NCBI GenBank assembly: GCA_963667315.1
Contig: OY763325.1
Coordinates: 3,348,001 to 3,412,000 of the forward strand
DNA from: DAINPP01 sp963667315
GTDB lineage: Bacteria > Thermotogota > Thermotogae > MWEM01
Direction of reading: 5' to 3'
DNA length: 64,000 nt
Position 1 is the first letter of the stretch. Each line of letters starts with the position of its first letter. The position numbers were made by a program, and so were the translations under genes. Shown piece after piece: positions 26,132 to 35,383 of the stretch. The notes under the pieces were generated by a model, which was not told the origin of the DNA, did not search any database, and was given only the letters and a program-made list of their open reading frames with translations.

Positions 26132-27043
26132 ATGAGAAAGAGCGTGTTGAATGAAGCATGGCATGATAAATTTGTTTCCTATGCCATTCGATATGGCGAA
26201 GAACATGATAAATCGTATACGTCACGCGAAGATATGACTAAGTTTAAAATGGGTGAAGAAAATCCAACGATGATCCTCACAGAGGAAGGGGAGATTATTG
26301 CTGTTGCATCGCTTATATATAACGAATATTTTATCAGGGGTAATCGAACAAGGTTGAGGATTTTTCACGTTAGAAAGGATTTTTCAGAGGGGGCGTCAGC
26401 CTATCGGCAACTCCATCAATTTGTTGTTGAACAATTGAAACGGGATAATCTTGATCACGCATTCCTGTTTATACCCCTTTCCGCGGAAGAAGAAATAGGA
26501 TTATTCAAAGGGATGGGGATGGCCGTTGAACGATATGTTTTCTATATGGAAAACACATTAAAAAGTGTGAGAAAACCTCAGTTTCCTGAAGGGGTGATAT
26601 TGAAAGATTTTGTCAGAGACAGGGATGAAGAGATATGGTTGAAGATCAGAAATGAAGCCTTCGCAACGCTGACCGGCAATTCAACGCCGGTAACAATGGA
26701 AGGCCTTATGCGCTATCTCAGCAGTTCGGATCATACGCACAAAGGGATGAAAATTCTGTATGAGGGTGAAAAACCTCTGGGGATCGTACAGGTTTAGACA
26801 TTTGAGGAAAATGGTAAAAAATGCTCTGATGTTGGTCCTGTTGCCGTGTTAAAAGACTATCGGAATCGTGGCCTTGGCGGAAATCTTATCAGAGCCGGGT
26901 TGATGTATGCAAAAGAAAACGGGCATGAAAAAGTTGGCTTGTCTGTTGACACTCAAAATGAACATGCCAAAAACATTTATCTCTCCGAAGGGTTTGAACC
27001 GGTTGAATCACTCGTTTGTCTGAGAATTTTGAATGAACCATGA
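26132..27043 (+). pseudogene. GNAT acetyltransferase interrupted by one in-frame TAG
   Basis: From ATG 26132 (MRKSVLNEAWHDKF, after GAGGGAG) the frame runs to a TAG at 26795-26797. It then continues in the same frame without any indel to the stop at 27043. Across the stop the protein reads PLGIVQV-*-TFEENGKKCSDVGPVAVLKDYRNRGLG. The second part holds the acetyl-CoA-binding motif A (VLKDYRNRGLGGNLI) and motif B. The full product would be about 303 residues, with an N-terminal GNAT-like half and a C-terminal true GNAT half. Without readthrough the first part (221 residues) lacks the catalytic core. Options are a recent nonsense mutation, a sequence error or TAG readthrough. Confidence 0.85.
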
Positions 27044-27198
27044 AACGCTCCTGAAAGAGTTGAGAAAAATTGATCTGAACACAACTTAATAAAAATATAG
27101 TAGAATAGAGGGTCCGCAGTTCTTGCTCAGATGTGGACTTATTTTACGACTGGGGGCTGTTAAGTCTGATTCGTCGTATTCAAAAAAGGAGTCGGAAA

Positions 27199-28365
27199 AT
27201 GAGAAATACAAATGCAGCGGGTTTGATGCTCAAATGGACGGCCATCATCGTTGTTCTGCTACTGATGGTCGGTATCTGTATCATCCTCATTATAAAGTTT
27301 TATAATATGAGTCAGGCGGAAATTCGAACCGAGAACGGGATTCAGGAAGATGCCTGGATCACACTCGGGGGGATTCGACAATACATCAGGATCAGAGGGG
27401 AAGATGCGGACAATCCGGTGATTCTGATGCTTCATGGCGGCCCCGGATATCCGATGGCGTATATGGATTATTATTACAACAAGGGGATCATCGATGCGTT
27501 CACAATGGTCAGCTGGGATCAGAGAGGCAGTGGCAGAACGTATTATGAAAACCGGGAGATGAATATAGAAACGGATCTCAGCCGGGAAACGTTACTCAAC
27601 GATCTCGATCAGCTGGTTGATTTTCTCAGGGCCAAATTCAACGAGAAAAAAATCATCATCATGGGCCATTCATGGGGAACAATACTGGGAAGTTTGTACG
27701 CAAACAGGCATCCCGAAAAAGTAAAGGCTTACATCGGTGTGGGACAGATCGTTGATTTTGATGAGGGGAAAGTCAGAGCAGCTGAGGCAGCAGCGGGAAT
27801 TGCCGGTAATCAGGGTGAAACTAAGGATGTAGAGATTTTGAGGCAAACCTCTGAAGCTTTCTCCAGAACAAAAACGGTTGATGAGATAGATTTCGACAAC
27901 ACTGTGAAAATGATTACGACCAGTCTCAAATATCTTCAAAATCCAGAAGAAATGTCGGCGATTGCCAACATGTGGACCGGTTTAACCTCGCCGGATATGT
28001 CATTTAACGATGTCAAATGGTTTTTAATCGCATCTGATTTTGAAAAGATCGTGCGCTATGAAAAACCCCTCATACAGGAGATGTATTTTGATTTTAATCT
28101 CTATGAAGCCATCAGGCAATTCAAAGTCCCCGCTTTGTTTATCTCCGGAGAGGCCGATTGGATCACACCGGCGATTATGGTTGAAGAATATGTAGAGACC
28201 CTAAATGCCCCGTGGAAAAAGATGGTACTGATTGAAAATGCCGGACATGTCCCCTTTCTTGACAAACCGGGAGCATTTTGCGAGTTTTTAAAGGAAAATC
28301 TGGAACAGGTCACTCTGAACGGAGGAGATAGCGATAATCAGCTGATTCCAACCTGGTCCTGCTGA
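27199..28365 (+). CDS. Membrane-anchored alpha/beta hydrolase, proline-iminopeptidase-like (S33)
   Basis: This 388-residue protein starts at ATG 27199 (MRNTNAAGLM) after AAAGGAG. One hydrophobic segment (~12-33) anchors it to the membrane. The hydrolase domain shows the S33 oxyanion motif MLHGGPGYP, then SWDQRGSGRTYYE and the nucleophile elbow GHSWGT. The acid falls near GEADWITP and the catalytic His in ENAGHVPFLD. S33 members release N-terminal proline or hydrolyse other amides and esters. Substrate here is open. A longer frame upstream has no ribosome site. Confidence 0.88.
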   Translation: MRNTNAAGLMLKWTAIIVVLLLMVGICIILIIKFYNMSQAEIRTENGIQEDAWITLGGIRQYIRIRGEDADNPVILMLHGGPGYPMAYMDYYYNKGIIDAFTMVSWDQRGSGRTYYENREMNIETDLSRETLLNDLDQLVDFLRAKFNEKKIIIMGHSWGTILGSLYANRHPEKVKAYIGVGQIVDFDEGKVRAAEAAAGIAGNQGETKDVEILRQTSEAFSRTKTVDEIDFDNTVKMITTSLKYLQNPEEMSAIANMWTGLTSPDMSFNDVKWFLIASDFEKIVRYEKPLIQEMYFDFNLYEAIRQFKVPALFISGEADWITPAIMVEEYVETLNAPWKKMVLIENAGHVPFLDKPGAFCEFLKENLEQVTLNGGDSDNQLIPTWSC

Positions 28366-28406
28366 AACCCGGAGCATAAAACCTGACAAAAACTGACACA
28401 TCGGGA

Positions 28407-28415
28407 TGCTATAAT
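28407..28415 (+). promoter_or_regulatory. Extended -10 promoter for radical SAM gene
   Basis: TGC-TATAAT lies 21 bases upstream of the ATG at 28437. CTGACA boxes nearby are at non-standard spacings (11 and 21). Confidence 0.5.
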
Positions 28416-28436
28416 CCGGGTACAGGAGGTGTGATC

Positions 28437-29300
28437 ATGCATGAAAAGGCAGCAAAAGGAATCCTTTCCCCGAAAAACGGTATGAATATCTATCGCGGGT
28501 GTACACATGGCTGTATCTATTGTGATTCGAGGAGCACCTGCTATCAGATGCAGCATGATTTTGAAGATGTGGAGGTAAAAGTCAACGCCCCTGAATTACT
28601 TGAAAAGGCACTCAGAAGTAAACGAAAGAAATGTATGATCGGAACGGGTGCCATGAGTGATCCTTATCTTCATGAAGAGCAAAGAAGAGGACTCACCCGG
28701 AAATGTCTTGAGCTGATTGAACATTACGGGTTTGGGCTGGCGATACAGACGAAATCCGATCGGATATTGAGAGATCTTGACCTGCTTAAGCGTATCAACA
28801 AAAAGGCAAAATGTGTGGTACAGATGACGTTGACGACTTTTGATGATGATCTGTGTAAAATACTGGAACCTCACGTCTGCACAACAAGTCGAAGAGCAGC
28901 AGTCCTGAAGACCTTGAAAGAGGCGGGGATTCCGACGATCGTCTGGATGACGCCCATTCTGCCCTTTATCAATGATACGGAAGAAAACATCACAGGGTTA
29001 CTGGACTATTGTATCGAAGCGGATGTTTACGGTGTTTTGAATTTTGGAATCGGGATGACGCTTCGTGACGGGGACAGACAATACTATTATCAAAAACTGG
29101 ATGAGCACTTTCCCGGATTGAAAAGAAAATATATGAAGCATTTTGGTTACGCCTATGAAATTCCCTCTCCAAACGCTCAAAGACTCATGGCTCTGTTTCA
29201 ATCAACCTGCCGTCAAAATGACATCATATGGGATACCAATACGCTTTTTACCTATATGCATACACTCGAAACGAAGGAAGAGCAACTGAAATTGTTCTGA
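28437..29300 (+). CDS. Radical SAM protein, SPL-like family
   Basis: This 287-residue protein has the radical SAM cluster motif CTHGCIYC (CX3CX2C) near residue 21, in the context NIYRGCTHGCIYCDSRS. This form is typical of small spore-photoproduct-lyase-like radical SAM proteins found widely in clostridia. The rest fits a partial TIM barrel (GTGAMSDPYLHEEQRR, QTKSDRILRDLDLL, MTPILPFINDTEENI). The reaction is unknown. AGGAGGT ends six bases before ATG 28437, which I prefer to the GTG at 28431. It converges on the REC-HD-GYP gene with a five-base gap and no visible terminator between them. Confidence 0.9.
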   Translation: MHEKAAKGILSPKNGMNIYRGCTHGCIYCDSRSTCYQMQHDFEDVEVKVNAPELLEKALRSKRKKCMIGTGAMSDPYLHEEQRRGLTRKCLELIEHYGFGLAIQTKSDRILRDLDLLKRINKKAKCVVQMTLTTFDDDLCKILEPHVCTTSRRAAVLKTLKEAGIPTIVWMTPILPFINDTEENITGLLDYCIEADVYGVLNFGIGMTLRDGDRQYYYQKLDEHFPGLKRKYMKHFGYAYEIPSPNAQRLMALFQSTCRQNDIIWDTNTLFTYMHTLETKEEQLKLF

Positions 29301-29305
29301 AACGC

Positions 29306-30439
29306 TCATTCCTTGTCCGCATATTGATAGGATATTTTCTCGTACTTTCCCTTGATTTCCAGGAAGGCTTTTACGATTTCGGGATCGAAATGCGTCCCGC
29401 TGTCATTGGTTATAATAGAGACAACCTTTTCATGTGAGAAGGAAGGTTTGTAAACCCTTTTACTGCGTAAGGCATCATAAACATCGGCTACTGCCATTAT
29501 CCTTCCGCAAAGAGGAATATCCTCACCGCTGAGTCCTTCGGGATAACCACTTCCATCCCATTTTTCATGGTGTGAATAAGCAATGCGTTTGGCGCATTCC
29601 AACATATCAATTTTTTGCCCGATATGTTGTTGCGCTTTAATGAGGGCATCTCTTCCCAGCGTGGTATGTGTCTTCATAATCTCAAATTCCTCTTCCGATA
29701 ATTTCCCGGGTTTCAACAGGATATTGTCACTGATGCCTATTTTACCGATATCATGAAGAGAAGCTGATCTGTAAAGCAGATCGATATATTTTTCGGTCAA
29801 CCTATTGTGATAGTTGCTTTTCTTTGAAAGTTGAAGTGCCAGCAGGCTGACATATAGATTGGTACGTTTAATATGATTACCCGTTTCATAATCCCTGATC
29901 TCCGCAAGACTGGCAAGAGCAAAGATGACGAGATTATGTGCGATATCGGCTTCTCTGGTCCGTCTCTTGACTTCCGCTTCCAGGTAATCGTTTTTGTCCT
30001 TCAGGAAATCCCGTGCCTCTTTCAACTTTAATTGCGATTCTACGCGTGCCAGCAATATGGGAATACTGATCGGTTTGGTGATATAATCAACCGCACCCAC
30101 ATCAAACCCCGCCTTTTCGTTGCTCTGATTGGTCATGGCGGTCAGAAAGATGACTGGAATATCTTTCGTGCGCTTCATTTTTTTCAATTTTCTGCATACT
30201 TCATAACCATCCATCCCCTTCATCATGATATCGAGTAAGATGAGATCGGGCATTTTATCCCCATTGGCTATTTTTAATGCTTTCTCGCCGTTGTTGGCAA
30301 CTTTAATCTTGTATTTTTCCTTCAGCACGTCACTGATGATTGACAGATTTAACGGGGTATCATCAACGACGAGAATGGTGTACTTTAATGAATTATCGAT
30401 ATCAGTCACCTCCCGCTTCGCTGTTGATTTCTTGGACAA
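29306..30439 (-). CDS. Response regulator with HD-GYP domain (RpfG-like c-di-GMP phosphodiesterase)
   Basis: This protein of up to 377 residues has an N-terminal receiver (~18-140; acidic pocket VVDDTP, phospho-Asp in ILLDIMMKGMDG, Lys in TKPI). A short coil precedes a canonical HD-GYP domain (~170-360) with ASLHDIGKIGI, KTHTTLGRD, YSHHEKWDGSGYPEGL and VADVYDALRSKR. It should hydrolyse c-di-GMP under control of phosphorylation. The frame starts at TTG 30439, overlapping the upstream hybrid kinase by 38 bases. A strong GGGAGGTGA lies inside this overlap, so a shorter form from a rare start codon near 30400 is possible. The overlap implies translational coupling with the kinase. Confidence 0.9.
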   Translation of the reverse strand: MSKKSTAKREVTDIDNSLKYTILVVDDTPLNLSIISDVLKEKYKIKVANNGEKALKIANGDKMPDLILLDIMMKGMDGYEVCRKLKKMKRTKDIPVIFLTAMTNQSNEKAGFDVGAVDYITKPISIPILLARVESQLKLKEARDFLKDKNDYLEAEVKRRTREADIAHNLVIFALASLAEIRDYETGNHIKRTNLYVSLLALQLSKKSNYHNRLTEKYIDLLYRSASLHDIGKIGISDNILLKPGKLSEEEFEIMKTHTTLGRDALIKAQQHIGQKIDMLECAKRIAYSHHEKWDGSGYPEGLSGEDIPLCGRIMAVADVYDALRSKRVYKPSFSHEKVVSIITNDSGTHFDPEIVKAFLEIKGKYEKISYQYADKE

Positions 30440-33400
30440 TAGACCGGAATGCCTCTAATGCTTCTTCCAGATTGAATTGTTTGATATGGTTTGAAACCGT
30501 TTGATACTTTTCCTTCAACAACTTTTTCATCAACGTGTCGTTTTCTTCGAACACATCACAGGCTCTTGGATCGTCTTCACCAAGCAATTCGAGCATATGC
30601 ATAATGACGTTTTTTGATCTGTTTTTTTCAAACTCGGACAAATCTGTTGCTTTTAACTTTTGGGGAAAGATATTCGTTAATTCTGTGATCAGGTCCTCAT
30701 AGCGTTCTGAAAAGCGGGTCAATTCATCCATGATCGTGTTGCCGTTTGTATGGTTTTCAAGGTCTGATTCGATACGTCTTGCCGTGTTCTGGAGTTCGAA
30801 TGCCCCAATACTTCCCAATACCCCTTTAAGGCTGTGGGTGATGATGGCGGCCTCTTCCGGTTTTTCTCCGTTCAGGGCATCCAGTATCTTTGAAGGCATA
30901 TCCCTTTGCAGCAGAATGAATTTGGAGATGATCTTCAAGTAAAGGTCTTTCTTTCTCAATATTTTATTCAGAGCCTGTTCCACATCAAGTGCCCGGATCT
31001 GCTTCAATTTTCGGATCTTTTCATCGGAGGCGTCTGTCAACTTTGATCCCCCGGTTTCTTCTATCGGCAATTTTTTTTCAGAAGCCTTAAGCCATGTGGA
31101 GAGTGTATCCCAGAATTCCTTTAGGTTGACAGGTTTTGAAATGAAATCGTTCATCCCTGCCGAGAGACATTTTTTCCGATCGGTTTGTGTCGCATTGGCA
31201 GTCATGGCAATAATCGGAATCTCACGATTCGTTTTTCTTATCTGTAAGGTTGCGTCAATCCCATTCATAACGGGCATCTGCATATCCATCAATATGAGAT
31301 CAAAAGGGGTCTGATGGAACTTTTGAACGGCTTCTTCCCCATTTACCGCAATTTCAGCTTCAATAGCTGCTTCAAGAAGAATTTCCGTTATGATCTCCTG
31401 ATTTAAGAGGTTGTCATCGGCGACAAGAATTCGGCAGCCAGTGAGTCTCTTAATCTGATCTTCGGAAATACTGTTGAGTCTTTTAATATCCTTTTCCAGT
31501 TTTTCCGGGTTTTGGGTAAACGGCTTTACGGCTGCCTCAAAAAGGGTGGAAGGCTGAACGGGCTTCAGCAGGATATCATCAAAATACTGCTGTTGAATTG
31601 ATTTGAAGTGCTCGTCTTTTTCATGAGCGGTTACAAGCACCACATAGGGTTTTTGTTTCCCGGTTTTTTCGGTGATGATTTTCCCCGTTTCAACGCCATC
31701 CATTCCCGGCATGCGCCAATCCAGGAAGATGATGTCGAATGGATTGTCTTCGGGATTATTTAAAACGATATTTAAGGCTTCTTCGCCATCCTTTGCTTCT
31801 GTCGTCTCAAAACCCATCAGAGAAAGCATACCGGATAAAACGTCTCGGGCGCTTTTATTGTCATCGGTGATTAAGGCTTTTTTTCCATTCAAATCGGGGA
31901 TTTTTCGATTGTAATGATGCGTATTTTCTGAGATTTGAAGTGGGACGGTAAACCAGAAGGTACTGCCCGTATTGTAAATACTGTCAACACCGATATGGCC
32001 TTTCATCAACTCAACCAGTTTTTTTGAGATGGCGAGACCCAACCCCGTTCCGCCATACTTTCGAGTTGTTGAACTGTCGGCCTGTTCAAATTCCTTGAAA
32101 ATCTGATCAATTAGACCCTCTTTGATGCCAATCCCGGTATCTTTTACGGCAAAATGCAGCAGAATTTCCTTTTCATTCTGTTCAAGCATTCTGATGGCAA
32201 TGGCGATTTCTCCCCTTTCGGTAAATTTCATGGCATTACTGATGAAATTGATCAAAATCTGTTCAATTCTCAGTTTATCGCCGATCAGACATTCCGGGAT
32301 ATCGCTCTGGATGTCGAAGATGATCTCCAGCCCTTTCGCCACCGCTTTTTCTATAAAAAGGTCGGCAATATGCCCAAGAATTTCTTCAAGACAGAATCTT
32401 GCCATTTCAAGGACCATCTTTCCCGATTCAATCTTCGAAAAATCAAGGATCTCGTTGATAATCTGCAGGAGATGATCTGTCGAATTTTCAATCTTTTGAA
32501 GATAATCGATCTGTTTTGTGTTGAGGTCTGTTTTTAAGAGGAGATAGGTCATCCCCATAATGGAATTCATTGGGGTTCTGATCTCATGACTCATGTTTGC
32601 GAGAAAATCTGATTTAGCCCGGTTGGCCTTTTCGGATGCTTCTTTTGCCTGTTTTAGTTCATCGTGAGTCTGTTTTAATTCGGCAGTCCGTTTATTGACC
32701 ATGTCTTCCAGATTATTCCGATGGTCTTTTAATTCCTCCTCGGCTTGTTTTCGCTTGGTGATATCTGTGATGATTCCCCTGAACCCCACCGGGTGACCAT
32801 CCTGAATGATGGGGATAGTATGGATTAGAACCGGAAAGGTTTTACCGTCTTTTCGCTTGACGGTGTATTCGTTTGGTTCAGAATTTTGCCCCGAAAGAAG
32901 CGATTGGATATTCTCCCGGACTTTTTTTCGATCAATCTCCTGAACGGTATCCAGTAAGTTGATTCCCTTATCATATTCTTCTTTTGTATAGCCGTAGACG
33001 TCAAACGCTTTCCGGTTGGCATAGGTGATATTCCCGTTAAGATCTGATTCGAAGATGATTTCAGGCAGCATATCCGTCAATTCCCTGAATTTTCTTTCAC
33101 TGATGCTGATTCTTTTAAAATAGTCGTTTCTCTCTCTGTAAATTTCTTTTAATCTCTCAAACCATTTAGTCCAGAAAAGCGGGATCTTTTCATTTCCCTG
33201 AACCTGTTTGCCTTCGTTAAGCTCTTCAATCATATAAACCAGTCTGATGGCCGGATGGGTGAAGTTTTTTCCGAAAAGGTTCAGGGTAAATAAGATAAAC
33301 AGCAACAGAAAAAGGGATGAGAGGATGAAGATCAGGTTCATCTTCAGGATGATTTTCAGGATACTTGCAGAGTCGATTGATCCCACGATGTACCAGCCTG

Positions 33401-34307
33401 TATCCGGAATCTCAAGCTTCATGGCATACATATTCATCGAATATTCGAATTTTCCGCTGTCAGCGGGAATAAATGAGGGCTTTTCTCCGGATAAGCTGAT
33501 TCCTTTGGAATCAATGATCGTATATTGCAAACCGGACATATTTGAATCGCTCAGGATGGTGTTGAATACGTTTAAGGTGATGTCGGTTCCAAAGGCCCCT
33601 TTGAATGTATCATTTTCGTAAAGGGGGATCAGCATTGTCACCATCATTCCGCTGCCGGCGGTATCTGAATAAGGCTCAGTCCATATGAGTTTTCTTTCAG
33701 GGTTTTGAACCGGTCCTATTAATTTGACCGGTTGTGTGCCACCGGCATCAAATACCCGATTCAACGCGGTATCAAAATCGTCCGCTTCAGTGTATGATAG
33801 AAGATCTTTTCCGGAGAGATAAGGGAACAGCTGACTGTAGCTTTTATCCGCTGCGTAAAAATAGGACCATTGGAAAAACGGTGCCGTATCATGTGTCGTT
33901 TTCATGATCGTGGCAAATGACAGGATTTTTTTCATTTCCGGGTTTAGGGTTGTTTCCGTTTTCAGAAACAAAGAACCGTATTGTGCCTTGATCTCCTCTC
34001 CCTGTTCATCCATGGGAGCGTTTCCCTGTTTTAACCTGATCGTTTCCGGCAATGATGGCGAGATACCGCCCACAAAAGTGTCATACGCATCCTTCAACCT
34101 GAGAAGATGTGATTCAGCTACTTCAGCCATTGATTCGACAGCCTTTGATTTGGTTTCAACAAACGCTGAAAATTCTCCCAGCAGTTGATCTCTGTTAAAT
34201 ACAAACATGATGATATTCATGATGACGGTGAACAGGATAAAAATTGAAACGATGATGATGGTATTTAACCGTACGATATGCTTTAAATCGTTTTCAGCTT
34301 TTTTCAT
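30402..34307 (-). CDS. Large membrane hybrid histidine kinase with two receivers and HPt
   Basis: This 1301-residue kinase starts at ATG 34307 after AAAGGAGGA. Order of parts: TM1 (~16-38), an extracytoplasmic Cache sensor (~45-315), TM2 (~320-343), PAS (~405-525), a coil, HisKA (FLANMSHEIRTPMN), HATPase_c (NAMKFTERG, DTGIGI, GGTGLGL), receiver 1 (FLDWRMPGMDG), receiver 2 (LMDMQMPVMNG) and HPt with the phospho-His in ITHSLKGVLGSIG (~1150). An extra helical tail of about 80 residues follows the HPt, which is not usual. It forms a complete His-Asp-His-Asp relay that probably ends on the overlapping REC-HD-GYP protein. The external ligand is unknown. Confidence 0.93.
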   Translation of the reverse strand: MKKAENDLKHIVRLNTIIIVSIFILFTVIMNIIMFVFNRDQLLGEFSAFVETKSKAVESMAEVAESHLLRLKDAYDTFVGGISPSLPETIRLKQGNAPMDEQGEEIKAQYGSLFLKTETTLNPEMKKILSFATIMKTTHDTAPFFQWSYFYAADKSYSQLFPYLSGKDLLSYTEADDFDTALNRVFDAGGTQPVKLIGPVQNPERKLIWTEPYSDTAGSGMMVTMLIPLYENDTFKGAFGTDITLNVFNTILSDSNMSGLQYTIIDSKGISLSGEKPSFIPADSGKFEYSMNMYAMKLEIPDTGWYIVGSIDSASILKIILKMNLIFILSSLFLLLFILFTLNLFGKNFTHPAIRLVYMIEELNEGKQVQGNEKIPLFWTKWFERLKEIYRERNDYFKRISISERKFRELTDMLPEIIFESDLNGNITYANRKAFDVYGYTKEEYDKGINLLDTVQEIDRKKVRENIQSLLSGQNSEPNEYTVKRKDGKTFPVLIHTIPIIQDGHPVGFRGIITDITKRKQAEEELKDHRNNLEDMVNKRTAELKQTHDELKQAKEASEKANRAKSDFLANMSHEIRTPMNSIMGMTYLLLKTDLNTKQIDYLQKIENSTDHLLQIINEILDFSKIESGKMVLEMARFCLEEILGHIADLFIEKAVAKGLEIIFDIQSDIPECLIGDKLRIEQILINFISNAMKFTERGEIAIAIRMLEQNEKEILLHFAVKDTGIGIKEGLIDQIFKEFEQADSSTTRKYGGTGLGLAISKKLVELMKGHIGVDSIYNTGSTFWFTVPLQISENTHHYNRKIPDLNGKKALITDDNKSARDVLSGMLSLMGFETTEAKDGEEALNIVLNNPEDNPFDIIFLDWRMPGMDGVETGKIITEKTGKQKPYVVLVTAHEKDEHFKSIQQQYFDDILLKPVQPSTLFEAAVKPFTQNPEKLEKDIKRLNSISEDQIKRLTGCRILVADDNLLNQEIITEILLEAAIEAEIAVNGEEAVQKFHQTPFDLILMDMQMPVMNGIDATLQIRKTNREIPIIAMTANATQTDRKKCLSAGMNDFISKPVNLKEFWDTLSTWLKASEKKLPIEETGGSKLTDASDEKIRKLKQIRALDVEQALNKILRKKDLYLKIISKFILLQRDMPSKILDALNGEKPEEAAIITHSLKGVLGSIGAFELQNTARRIESDLENHTNGNTIMDELTRFSERYEDLITELTNIFPQKLKATDLSEFEKNRSKNVIMHMLELLGEDDPRACDVFEENDTLMKKLLKEKYQTVSNHIKQFNLEEALEAFRSIVQEINSEAGGD

Positions 34308-34513
34308 TGGATCCTCCTTTGGCTGTTTCAGATAGCATGATGCGAAGCTTCATCAAGTGATTTCAAAAGGCTTATTGAGTTTCTACAAATATTACGATAA
34401 GTATATTATAATACAAATTGAATAGAATGTTAAGAATGCGTTTTGTACGATGCGTATAACGGCTTGTATTTACAAACGATGATGAATAATTTCCAATAAA
34501 GGAGGATGATTAT

Positions 34514-35302
34514 TTGACTATGAAAAAGGCATTTAAAGATTTCCTGTATAGCATTTATCAGAATAATCCCTGTAAAATTCTTCCGAATGCGATTTGGAAG
34601 ACTGTTGAACGAATAGAATCGGCACACGGTTCACAGGTCTTTTTCGATGACGTGACTAATCATATAGACGGATTAGATCAGAACGGATTCCATCTGTACT
34701 GGAACGAGGAGCGAAAGATCGAAAAGCGTTTCTCACAGTTAACGAAACAATCCGATGTCATGATTATTCACGACGATTATTTTCAGCAGATAACGATTGA
34801 AAAATTTACATGCGTTAAGCCGTTTTTCAGAATTTGTCATGAAAGCCATTGTGTTCAGCCGTATAAAACGGATGAGCGTTATCAGATTTACAAGGTGAAA
34901 ATTGAAAAAGAATCTGAGATTGTTTCCCGGTTTATTGCGGATTGTTATGAAACGCTTCGGCCAAGTGAAGCAACTGTTTTAAGCTGGACCAAGCATAAAG
35001 TCTACGATGAGAATCTCTGGATATGGATGATTGATAAACAATTGAATAGACCTGCGGCACTGGGGATTGGCGAATATGATCCGATCGTTCAGGAAGGCTC
35101 ACTGGAATGGATACAGGTTTTGCCCGAGTACCGTGGGAAGGGATTGGGGAAAGCCATCGTATTGGAATTATTGAGACGATTGAACGGAAAGGCTTTGTTT
35201 ACAACCGTTTCTGGTGAAATGAACAACAGGACAAAACCTGAAAAACTGTACAGAAACTGCGGCTTTTCAGGCGATGATGTCTGGTGGCTCCTACAGAAAT
35301 AG
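34514..35302 (+). CDS. GNAT family N-acetyltransferase
   Basis: This protein of 260-262 residues has a C-terminal GNAT domain with the acetyl-CoA loop LPEYRGKGLGKAIV (~216-229) and ALFTTVSGEMNN. The N-terminal half (~1-125) is not a recognisable catalytic domain and may bind the substrate. GGAGG lies eight bases before TTG 34514 and fourteen before ATG 34520, so TTG is the better start by spacing. It acetylates an unknown amine. The gene is monocistronic and converges on the beta-lactamase-family gene. Confidence 0.88.
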   Translation: MTMKKAFKDFLYSIYQNNPCKILPNAIWKTVERIESAHGSQVFFDDVTNHIDGLDQNGFHLYWNEERKIEKRFSQLTKQSDVMIIHDDYFQQITIEKFTCVKPFFRICHESHCVQPYKTDERYQIYKVKIEKESEIVSRFIADCYETLRPSEATVLSWTKHKVYDENLWIWMIDKQLNRPAALGIGEYDPIVQEGSLEWIQVLPEYRGKGLGKAIVLELLRRLNGKALFTTVSGEMNNRTKPEKLYRNCGFSGDDVWWLLQK

Positions 35303-35383
35303 AAAATGGAAGGCTTTCAATGACTATCATATTGTTTTTTGAATTTAAAGATAGAAGTGCTTTCCAGCTTCATTCTCCTGATA

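Noticed and set aside
26795..26797. Pyrrolysine recoding at the TAG
   Set aside because: No PYLIS-like stem or pyl gene is visible in the window, and the GNAT family has no known need for pyrrolysine. Kept only as one option in the findings.
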